This document shows positions 51,538 to 64,000 of a stretch of 64,000 nt of DNA, piece by piece. The stretch is taken from positions 3,038,001-3,102,000 of the forward strand of contig NZ_CP131601.1 in the NCBI RefSeq assembly GCF_030685535.1. The letters are read 5' to 3'. The position numbers and the translations under genes are program-made. The DNA is from Photobacterium leiognathi. GTDB taxonomy: Bacteria > Pseudomonadota > Gammaproteobacteria > Enterobacterales > Vibrionaceae. Under the pieces are notes generated by a model. That model made no database searches. It was not told where the DNA came from and saw only the letters and a program-made list of their open reading frames with translations. Position 1 is the stretch's first letter; the number at the start of each line of letters is the position of its first letter.

Positions 51538-51855
51538 ATACAACCCCAAGAGGTTTCGTATGTTCAAACAACCAAGGTTTATGTCTCTGATAAGGAGACG
51601 TTGGTTTTTCGCCGGACTCGATACAAGACACTTGAATGTGTATTGTTTTGAGAACTCGTTTTCATCATCCGATGAAAACTGTAAATCAATCTATTCGATT
51701 GAATTTACTAGTCAGCTTTCCAGATTGTTAAAGAGCATAACGCAAAAGCGTTAATCAAGTAACGGATGTCATTAATTAGCACTTTCGCTATTTTTCTAAA
51801 ACTATTTCACCAAGCAATCTGTGTGGACACTGCATTCAACAGTTCAGTCTTTAGG
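51538..51855 (-). other. tRNA-free 16S-23S spacer of operon 3
   Basis: The 318-bp spacer has no tRNA. It keeps the 23S flank, boxA (GCTCTTTAACAATCTG, about 51722-51738) and the 16S flank CAAGCAATCTGTGTGGACAC; a short hairpin AACGC-AAAA-GCGTT lies at 51739-51752. Confidence 0.85.
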
Positions 51856-53406
<1,551 letters not shown>

Positions 53407-53748
53407 AGTTTTGTTGGTCTTTCGACCGACTCAATGAATACTGTTAATTCATCATAAATGATGAATGAATTGACTGTGCTGATACCGAAGTATCAAATTG
53501 GTCACTAGTATCATTGATAAATCTTTTTGACTAATCATTCAACGAGTGCCCACACAGATTGCATGGTCAAATTGTTAAAGAACGTTGACTTTCAATGCCT
53601 TAGCGCCTTACGCTTCAGCAAGTCAGGTGGCGTATAATACGCTTATCTGATATTCAGTCAAGACAAAATTCTCATCTTTTTAGTCAGTTGGTTAAAAAGT
53701 GAAAACCTTCTTTTGACCTCGCTCACATTCCAATCAGTGGGAGCGAAT
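53407..53748 (-). promoter_or_regulatory. promoter and leader of rRNA operon 3
   Basis: TTGACT (53661-53656), 16 bases, TATTAT (53639-53634); boxA-like sequence about 53568-53583. No gene is present. Confidence 0.8.
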
Positions 53749-53776
53749 AAAAGCCCGTTCTGATGAACGGGCTTTC
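53749..53776 (-). terminator. terminator of rRNA operon 4
   Basis: Same GCCCGTTC/GAACGGGC hairpin with T-run. Confidence 0.92.
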
Positions 53777-53783
53777 TAATTTG

Positions 53784-53903
53784 AAGCCTGGCGATGTCCT
53801 ACTCTCACATGGGGAGACCCCACACTACCATCGGCGCTATTACGTTTCACTACTGAGTTCGGCATGGGATCAGGTGGGTCCATAACGCTATGGTCGCCAA
53901 GCA
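53784..53903 (-). rRNA. rrf: 5S rRNA, operon 4
   Basis: 120 nt, same sequence as the operon 1 copy. Confidence 0.95.
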
Positions 53904-53986
53904 AATTCGTTACAATCTTGAAAAGCTGATTCTCAAACACACGTTCAAGTGTTCTTGGAGTCCGTATAAAACCCCTTGGGTGTTGT

Positions 53987-56879
<2,893 letters not shown>

Positions 56880-57138
56880 ATACAACCCCAAGAGGTTTCG
56901 TATGTTCAAACAACCAAGGTTTATGTCTCTGATAAGGAGACGTTGGTTTTTCGCCGGACTCGATACAAGACACTTGAATGTGTATTGTTTTGAGAACTCG
57001 TTTTCATCTTTCGATGAAAACTATAAATCAATCTATTCGATTGAATTTACTAGTCAGCTTTCCAGATTGTTAAAGAGCATTGTGTTTATCGTTAAATAAC
57101 CACTTTTTAAAAACACTCATAAGAATGCGCTTAAAGAG

Positions 57139-57214
57139 TGGCGTCCCGTAGGGGAGTCGAACCCCTGTTACCGCCGTGAAAGGGCGGTGTCCTAGGCCTC
57201 TAGACGAACGGGAC
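57139..57214 (-). tRNA. tRNA-Glu(TTC), operon 4 spacer, 23S-proximal copy
   Basis: Second Glu gene of this spacer, anticodon TTC, encoded CCA. A 259-bp spacer with boxA separates it from 23S. Confidence 0.96.
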
Positions 57215-57216
57215 AT

Positions 57217-57292
57217 TGGTGGAGCTATGCGGGATCGAACCGCAGACCTCCTGCGTGCAAGGCAGGCGCTCTCCCAGCTGAGCTATAACCCC
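57217..57292 (-). tRNA. tRNA-Ala(TGC), operon 4 spacer
   Basis: Identical in sequence to the Ala gene of operon 1 but here without tRNA-Ile; 2 bp from the neighbouring Glu gene. Confidence 0.96.
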
Positions 57293-57314
57293 AATGTTTT
57301 ACTTCAATAAGAAG

Positions 57315-57390
57315 TGGTGGGCGATACCGGGCTCGAACCAGTGACCCCCTCCTTGTAAGGGAGGTGCTCTCCCAACTGAGCTAATCGCCC
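57315..57390 (-). tRNA. tRNA-Val(TAC), operon 4 spacer
   Basis: Same gene as in operon 2, anticodon TAC, encoded CCA. Confidence 0.96.
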
Positions 57391-57458
57391 ACTATAGTTA
57401 CTATTTGTTTTCACTTTAAAAAGTAAAATCAAACTAGCTTTCCTTCGTGGAAAGGAAA

Positions 57459-57534
57459 TGGTGGGTCGTGCAGGATTCGAACCTGCGACCAATTGATTAA
57501 AAGTCAACTGCTCTACCAACTGAGCTAACGACCC
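57459..57534 (-). tRNA. tRNA-Lys(TTT), operon 4 spacer
   Basis: Same gene as in operon 2, anticodon TTT, encoded CCA. Confidence 0.96.
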
Positions 57535-57536
57535 AT

Positions 57537-57612
57537 TGGCGTCCCGTAGGGGAGTCGAACCCCTGTTACCGCCGTGAAAGGGCGGTGTCCTAGGCCTCTA
57601 GACGAACGGGAC
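57537..57612 (-). tRNA. tRNA-Glu(TTC), operon 4 spacer, 16S-proximal copy
   Basis: Same gene as in operon 2 and first tRNA after 16S, as gltT in E. coli rrnB. Confidence 0.96.
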
Positions 57613-57711
57613 AATGTTCATACTTAATGTTGTTGGGCAACATTAAATGGCTCTCTTACATTTTAACCAAGCAATCTGTGTGGACACTGCATTCAACAGT
57701 AAGTCTTTAGG

Positions 57712-59260
<1,549 letters not shown>

Positions 59261-59503
59261 AGTTTTGTTGGTCTTTCGACCTACTCAATGAATACTGTTA
59301 ATTCATCATAAATAATGAATGAATTGACTGTGCTGATACCGAAGTATCAAATTGGTCACTAGTATCATTGATAAATCTTTTTGACTAATCATTCAACGAG
59401 TGCCCACACAGATTGCATGGTCAAATTTTTAAAGAACGTTGACTACTCAACACTTCGTGTTGGTTAGGGCTGCGTATTCTACTCAACCTTTAACTATAGT
59501 CAA
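59261..59503 (-). promoter_or_regulatory. leader and proximal promoter of rRNA operon 4
   Basis: Leader like the others up to about 59440, then different. Promoter TTGACT (59503-59498), 16 bases, TAGAAT (59481-59476) with GC-rich discriminator. boxA is altered here (TTTAAAAATTTG, about 59422-59437). Confidence 0.75.
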
Positions 59504-59537
59504 GAATAATTTTTAACTTTAAAACTTATTCTTGACT
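59498..59537. repeat. 12-bp inverted repeat spanning the operon 4 promoter -35
   Basis: AGTCAAGAATAA (59498-59509) and TTATTCTTGACT (59526-59537) are exact inverted copies, so TTGACT faces outward on both strands around an AT-rich centre. Confidence 0.85.
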
Positions 59538-59639
59538 ACCTTTGGCTATCCCAAAGATTTAATCACGAGGCGAAATTGTCATTTCGAAAACTTTGAACTC
59601 GATCATTTGTTTGTTCGCGTCCCGTTTCGATGGAGCGGC

Positions 59640-59667
59640 ATTATAGAGACTTCGATCACTCTGACAA
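59640..59667 (-). promoter_or_regulatory. distal strong promoter of rRNA operon 4
   Basis: Minus strand TTGTCA (59667-59662), 16 bases, TATAAT (59645-59640), discriminator GCCGCTCC. T- and A-tracts lie directly upstream (59670-59685), a likely UP element. Probably P1 of the whole array. Confidence 0.8.
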
Positions 59668-59865
59668 GTGTTTTTTTAAAAAAAGAATGTATTTGATTGT
59701 TATTTCATCTAATGTGATTAATATGCTTGTAATTACAACATTTGCTCCACTGGTTGTTCACCCGCTAGTAATTACAACTCAATGAAAGTAATATCATTGT
59801 GAGTTCGATGTTAAAAGAAACAATAACGCATTCTCCTTCCATTTGACGATGTAGCTTAATTAAAT
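59668..59865 (+). promoter_or_regulatory. upstream region of the RRM protein gene with paired palindromes
   Basis: TTGTAATTACAA (59727-59738) is a perfect 12-bp palindrome; the core GTAATTAC recurs at 59768-59775, 39 bp away. They could be operator sites. No clear -10/-35 was found. Confidence 0.45.
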
Positions 59866-60324
59866 ATGAAATCAAATAACCAAACCATAATAACCGCTGT
59901 AGCCATTGCTATTATCGGTGCCTTAATCTTTAGCTTTATTCATATCCCATCCTCTATTAGCTTTGCTTTAGGTGCTGTACTGACTGGATTAGCACTTAAC
60001 TTTATGCAAACGGATAAAACACCTTCAATGACAGAAACAGAAACCTCTCAAAGCAGCAAAACACTTTATGTCGGCAACCTTCCTTATCGTGCTAATGAGA
60101 CAGACGTTAAAAACTTATTTGCTGAACACGGTGATGTTTTCGCTGTACGCCTAATGAAAGATAAGCGTACAGGTAAACGTAGAGGGTTTGGCTTTGTGGT
60201 AATGAGTAGCACAGATGCTGACGGCGCAATCGAGCAATTAAACAATAAAGAGTATGGACAGCGTACACTGAAAGTACGTGAAGCTAATGAACCTAAGAAT
60301 ACGGATACTGTAGAGACTGAATAG
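59866..60324 (+). CDS. membrane-anchored RRM RNA-binding protein
   Basis: A 152-residue protein with two hydrophobic segments at about 8-24 and 30-46, a linker of about 20 polar residues, and one RNA recognition motif at about 66-138. RNP2 is LYVGNL (67-72) and RNP1 RRGFGFVV (105-112), both with aromatic residues for RNA stacking. The RRM should face the cytoplasm. Similar RRM proteins in proteobacteria are often cold-induced, but usually lack membrane segments. It converges on murI and the two coding regions overlap by 32 bp. RNA target unknown. Confidence 0.88.
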   Translation: MKSNNQTIITAVAIAIIGALIFSFIHIPSSISFALGAVLTGLALNFMQTDKTPSMTETETSQSSKTLYVGNLPYRANETDVKNLFAEHGDVFAVRLMKDKRTGKRRGFGFVVMSSTDADGAIEQLNNKEYGQRTLKVREANEPKNTDTVETE

Positions 60325-61102
60325 TCCCAAGGTGCATTGCTTTTAAACTCTTATTTAGCGCCGTTACACTTTGTGTAGCGGCGCTGCTGTATGTAGCGTT
60401 CTCAATCTGTGTATTTCTGCACTTCCCTTCTTCATCCGTAAGCTCTAGTAATGAAGCTACACGGTTGGCAATAGCCTTGCCTGAATCCACAATATAGACA
60501 TCATTATTTAAAACAGCTTTTATCTCATCTTTAATAAGTGGGAAATGAGTGCAACCTAAAATGATACTATCTACTTGCTGCTGCCATGGCGCTAATATGC
60601 CACTTAACTCGTCCAGTGAAATTGCTTCACCACGTAGTTTTTGCTCAGCCATTTCCACCAAACGCGTAGAGCCGATCATTTTTACTTCACAATCGCTAGC
60701 AAATTGGGAGATTAACTGCTGTGTATAGCTGCGCTTAACGGTAGCTGGAGTTGCCAATAAACCAATCACTTTGGTTTGACTTAACTTGGCGGCAGGTTTT
60801 ATGGCTGGAACTACGCCAACGACAGGGACGGTAAGGTGTTTGCGCAAGGTTGGAAGAACAATGGTACTTGCCGTATTACAAGCTATCACCACTAAATCAG
60901 CCTGATACTGCTCTACTAACGTCGAGACAATATAGTTGGTTCGCTCAATTAAAACGTCATCAGGTAATTCGCCATACGGAAACGCCGCATTATCAAATGC
61001 GTAAATATATTGTACTTGTGGTAAAAGATCGTAGATTTCTTTATAAACAGATAAACCACCTACACCAGAATCAAAAATAACAATCTTTTTCACACGTACC
61101 AT
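60293..61102 (-). CDS. murI: MurI, glutamate racemase
   Basis: A 269-residue racemase making D-glutamate for peptidoglycan. The family motif IFDSGVGGLSVY, catalytic Cys75 (IACNTAS) and Cys184 (LGCTHFPL) are present. Its 3' end overlaps the convergent RRM gene, and the last 30 codons include a 13-bp hairpin, so the C-terminus is probably unconserved. The ATG has AGG very close; a GTG three codons later is a possible start. Downstream of btuB and before the rRNA array, as in E. coli. Confidence 0.95.
   Translation of the reverse strand: MVRVKKIVIFDSGVGGLSVYKEIYDLLPQVQYIYAFDNAAFPYGELPDDVLIERTNYIVSTLVEQYQADLVVIACNTASTIVLPTLRKHLTVPVVGVVPAIKPAAKLSQTKVIGLLATPATVKRSYTQQLISQFASDCEVKMIGSTRLVEMAEQKLRGEAISLDELSGILAPWQQQVDSIILGCTHFPLIKDEIKAVLNNDVYIVDSGKAIANRVASLLELTDEEGKCRNTQIENATYSSAATQSVTALNKSLKAMHLGTIQSLQYPYS
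60357..60385. other. strong hairpin inside the 3' end of murI
   Basis: AGCGCCGTTACAC and GTGTAGCGGCGCT pair over 13 bp (one G-T) with a 3-base loop. It lies 33 bp after the RRM stop and could define the RRM mRNA 3' end; there is no T-run. Confidence 0.75.
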
Positions 61103-61141
61103 ACCTAATGAATATTACTCCCTATCATGATACTGCTAACT

Positions 61142-61828
61142 CTAGTCAGCGCAAACTGTCCTGTCACTTAACTGATAGCGCTGATAATAAAATCGTTCGG
61201 TTTTATCTATTCCCTGCCATTCAACCTCAAGTGGCTTGTGAAAATAAGGAGCGTTAATCACTAAGGTATGAAACTCGCCATTCTCACCACACGGATCAAT
61301 ATAAGTAGGCAACTCTTCAAGTAAAGCTTTATTAAACCATTTACCACAATACTGAGCCTCACACTGACTAGTATCAACAGTTACTAACTTGGTTTTAATA
61401 CCTATTGTGATCATCTCAATAGCTAACTTATGGCTAGGCTCTCCCATTAACGGGAAAATACATTGCCACCCTTCTGGCTCTATATATTGCTTTCGATAAT
61501 CCGCAATACCGTTACAGAAAATATCACCAAAGGCGACAGCCTGAATATTTAATCCACTGGCTTTTAGTCCATTAATAACCGTTTGTTGATATACCTCATT
61601 GGGAGGAAATACTTGTGGTAGCTCAATTAAGATCAAAGGTAAGCCAATAAGCCTAGCTTGCTCTTTTAATACTTCAAGAGGGGTAGCTTGAAAAGGAACT
61701 TCATCACCGACGTAAGTTGTATAGAGTCCGACTACGTTATAATGAGGGTCATTAAGTAAGCGCCATAAAGTTAATGCCGCATCTTTGCCTGACGACCAAC
61801 TGATAATTACGTTTATTTTTTTCATCAT
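61142..61828 (-). CDS. PP-loop ATP pyrophosphatase (DPH6/MJ0570-like)
   Basis: A 228-residue protein with the PP-loop SWSSGKDAA (10-18) that binds ATP and adenylates a substrate, and the DPH6-family motif DPCGENGEFHT. Eukaryotic relatives ligate ammonia to diphthine, but bacteria lack diphthamide, so the role is different and unknown. It directly follows btuB, with a terminator in between, so it is a candidate for a cobalamin-related function. The start is one of two adjacent ATGs, with no good ribosome binding site. Confidence 0.85.
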   Translation of the reverse strand: MMKKINVIISWSSGKDAALTLWRLLNDPHYNVVGLYTTYVGDEVPFQATPLEVLKEQARLIGLPLILIELPQVFPPNEVYQQTVINGLKASGLNIQAVAFGDIFCNGIADYRKQYIEPEGWQCIFPLMGEPSHKLAIEMITIGIKTKLVTVDTSQCEAQYCGKWFNKALLEELPTYIDPCGENGEFHTLVINAPYFHKPLEVEWQGIDKTERFYYQRYQLSDRTVCAD

Positions 61829-61831
61829 AGT

Positions 61832-61859
61832 AAAAAGGCCACTATTGGAGCGGCCTTTG
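61832..61859 (-). terminator. terminator of btuB next to the following start codon
   Basis: Minus strand AAAGGCC, 13-base loop, GGCCTTTTT; the T-run ends 3 bases before the ATG of the PP-loop gene. Confidence 0.82.
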
Positions 61860-61876
61860 TCTTAAATATTCACAGA

Positions 61877-63736
61877 TTAAAATTGGTAATTGATGCTCGT
61901 ATAGTAAGTACGTCCTGGCATTTCATAACCACCAGCCGTCTCATACTGCTCATCCAGTAAGTTCGCAACACGACCTTTCAGTGCTAACTTCGGCTGTAAC
62001 CAATAAGTCAAAGCAAGATCCCATGTGTCATAAGCAGGTAATTCACCTGTTGGACCATACTGATCAGGACGTTTACCGTGGTATTGGTAAGTAAGCGCAC
62101 TATCAAGATCGCCAAAGCTTGCAGTTCCAACCCACTTAAATGAGAACTTCTCACGGCGATCTAAACGTTCACCTTTACTGTTACGCGGATCTTTAAAGTC
62201 AAAGTTTAGCTGATGAGATAAAAAGCCTGTATCAAAGTCGGCTTCCACCTCAATACCTTTGATCTTGCTCTTTCCTGATTCGTTATAGTACTTCCAAGAC
62301 GTATTATTAAAGCCAATCAGATTATCAATTTCCATACGGTAACCTGTTACCGCTAAATCAATCAGACTGTAATTCGCTACAACGGCAATTTCAGCATTTT
62401 TAGACTTTTCAGGGCTTAATGTTTCTGTACCGTAAGATGGCGAATATAGCTGGTATAAGTTCGGTGCTTTAAAAGCTGTGCCATACGAGGTACGTAATTG
62501 TACTTCATCCGTGATATACCAACCACCAGCTACGTTATAAGTAAACTGTGAGCCGTATTGCTGGTTATCATCTAAACGCATGCTTGATTCTAATGAGAAG
62601 TCGTTAACGTTCACTAAACCAATACCGTAGACACCTGTATTATTACGGCTAAATGCATCCGTCGATAACTTGTCTTTCCAAGACTCTTTACGCCAATCAA
62701 CCCCACCCACTAATTGTAGGTTTTCGTTAACCGTATAATGGTTATTCCACTGTAGGTTACGTTGAGTGAATTTCTCATCCTGGCTCGCTACAACAGGTAA
62801 CGTTGTCGCTGCTTTGTTGTAATCGTAATTCGTTTGATGTTGGTAATCGGCAATAATCTTCGATTGATATCGACCTAAATCGAGATCTAGCCCTGCGCTA
62901 TAGTCAAATAACTCAGGCTCAGATTGCATGTACTGGTGTACTGGCTCACCAGTGAAGAAGTCAACATATGAGCTGTCGTATTGATATTGGTTTTTATACC
63001 AACGCGCTGAGATAAAACCTTTCAGTGTGTCGCTAAAACGCTGATGGTAAGCGATCATCGCATTACGACTAGAAAAGCCATGTTTATCACCATCATTAAT
63101 ACCAGGTTGCGGTTTAACGTTATAGCCTTCATCGTCTTCATAGCCTGCTGCTAATTGTAATAAACCATTCTCACCGACTTTGTATGCCCCCGATGCACTT
63201 GCTTCTTGGTAATTATGACTGCCAATACCGACATTTAATTTGGTTTTTGAAGGCGCATCTACGTCAGCCAGCGTAATAATATTGATCACACCACCAATGG
63301 CTTCTGAACCATAAAGTGCAGCACGTGCACCACGGGTAAATTCAATACGCTCAACTTGCGTCAGCGGAATTTGGTTAAAATCCACCGCTCCTTTTGCCGC
63401 GCGTGCCATACGAATACCATCGACCAGTACCAATACTTGATCAGAGTTAGTACCACGTACCATGATGCTGACCAGTTGTCCTCGACCGCCATTTTGAGTC
63501 ACTTGCACACCCGGTAATAAGCTGATCACTTCGGTGAGTGTTTTGGCTTGTACTTTATCAATGTCTTGACGGGTAACAACATTAAAAGGGGCAAGAACAG
63601 AAGTAACAGGTTGTTCAAAACGATTAGCCGTAACGACCATGACATCGTCAGCTTGGGTTTTATCGTCTGCTGCAATGGAAGAAAAAGATGGGAAATACAC
63701 CGACGTCACCGCCAGTGCCAAAAGTGTTTTTTTCAT
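61877..63736 (-). CDS. btuB: BtuB, TonB-dependent outer-membrane cobalamin receptor
   Basis: A 619-residue receptor (E. coli 614). A signal peptide of about 22 residues (MKKTLLALAV...) is followed by the TonB box region DDVMVVTA, a plug domain (VLVLVDGIRMARAAKGAVDF, GGVINII) and a beta-barrel ending in the outer-membrane signature with terminal Phe (YYTSINYQF). AGGATT precedes the ATG. Expression is very likely controlled by the cobalamin riboswitch directly upstream. Confidence 0.96.
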   Translation of the reverse strand: MKKTLLALAVTSVYFPSFSSIAADDKTQADDVMVVTANRFEQPVTSVLAPFNVVTRQDIDKVQAKTLTEVISLLPGVQVTQNGGRGQLVSIMVRGTNSDQVLVLVDGIRMARAAKGAVDFNQIPLTQVERIEFTRGARAALYGSEAIGGVINIITLADVDAPSKTKLNVGIGSHNYQEASASGAYKVGENGLLQLAAGYEDDEGYNVKPQPGINDGDKHGFSSRNAMIAYHQRFSDTLKGFISARWYKNQYQYDSSYVDFFTGEPVHQYMQSEPELFDYSAGLDLDLGRYQSKIIADYQHQTNYDYNKAATTLPVVASQDEKFTQRNLQWNNHYTVNENLQLVGGVDWRKESWKDKLSTDAFSRNNTGVYGIGLVNVNDFSLESSMRLDDNQQYGSQFTYNVAGGWYITDEVQLRTSYGTAFKAPNLYQLYSPSYGTETLSPEKSKNAEIAVVANYSLIDLAVTGYRMEIDNLIGFNNTSWKYYNESGKSKIKGIEVEADFDTGFLSHQLNFDFKDPRNSKGERLDRREKFSFKWVGTASFGDLDSALTYQYHGKRPDQYGPTGELPAYDTWDLALTYWLQPKLALKGRVANLLDEQYETAGGYEMPGRTYYTSINYQF

Positions 63737-63780
63737 TTTAGAATCCTAAGTCGCGTTTATAACAAAGCAAAGGTGCTTTA

Positions 63781-63990
63781 CCGCTGGTTGGTATTCGGAC
63801 TTAAGAGCATGACCTATAAGGTCGCCTAGGCATCAACTTCCCATCTCAACTACACTTGGATCAACATCCTATATTGATCATGCAGTTAAAACAGTGTTTG
63901 GAGGACATCCATGTGCGTTCGTTCTCTATTACCGCTGCGCGTCAGTTACGGATTTTCACCGTATTCCCGTACCATCCTGGTTAACCAGCG
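63781..63990 (-). promoter_or_regulatory. cobalamin (AdoCbl) riboswitch of btuB
   Basis: In transcription order: 5' P1 strand CGCTGGTT, the conserved GGGAATACGGTGAAAATCC, then GTAACTGACGCGCAGCGGT, a peripheral stem, and the B12 box AGTCCGAATACCAACCAGC whose end pairs back to P1. It ends 44 bp before the btuB ATG, so B12 would repress btuB translation or transcription. The promoter is outside the window. Confidence 0.93.
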
Positions 63991-64000
63991 CAGCGCAAAT

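Overview
The window looks like a chromosomal segment of a marine gammaproteobacterium of the Vibrionaceae, most likely Photobacterium. This is an inference from protein resemblance, moderate-to-low GC, MalI/PurR operator logic and a very large number of rRNA genes; no species is claimed. Almost everything is core genome. The gene order follows the E. coli btuB-murI-rrnB-murB-birA-coaA-tRNA-tufB-secE-nusG-rplKAJL-rpoBC and rsd-nudC-hemE-nfi-yjaG-hupA-yjaH block, with purHD close by.

Left part (1-13 kb): the start of an unidentified minus-strand gene; the MalI-controlled malXY genes diverging from malI; ppnP; a small lipoprotein; a ZntR-type regulator; purH and purD with a PurR-like box; a DUF1481 lipoprotein; hupA; a CNNM/CBS membrane protein; and brnQ, preceded by a long leader holding a possible 40-codon leader peptide and a hairpin that could hide the brnQ ribosome binding site. 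Middle (13-32 kb): yjaG, a 2-hydroxyacid dehydrogenase, a uracil-DNA-glycosylase-family protein, hemE, nudC, rsd, then the transcription/translation block rplK-rplA-rplJ-rplL-rpoB-rpoC, nusG-secE and tuf with four upstream tRNAs (Thr, Tyr, Gly, Thr). Next (32-37 kb): murB-birA-coaX as an overlapping operon, a GNAT acetyltransferase, pssA, and about 16 copies of an 8-bp tandem repeat.

Right part (37-59.5 kb): four complete rRNA operons in direct tandem, all on the minus strand, each with its own promoter and terminator. Their 16S-23S spacers carry different tRNA sets: Ile-Ala, Glu-Lys-Val, none, and Glu-Lys-Val-Ala-Glu in transcription order. E. coli has a single operon (rrnB) at this place, so this is a local amplification. 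The copies differ in 16S, 23S and 5S at clustered sites, partly with compensatory changes and partly with indels that look like sequencing or assembly errors. The end (59.5-64 kb) holds a membrane-anchored RRM protein convergent with murI, a PP-loop ATPase, btuB and a cobalamin riboswitch upstream of btuB.

I found no CRISPR array, prophage, insertion sequence or defence island. The most interesting non-routine signals are the rrn array with mosaic spacers and 16S helix-18 variation, the brnQ leader, the octanucleotide repeat, the coaX-for-coaA replacement, and two terminators that end directly at the next gene's start codon.
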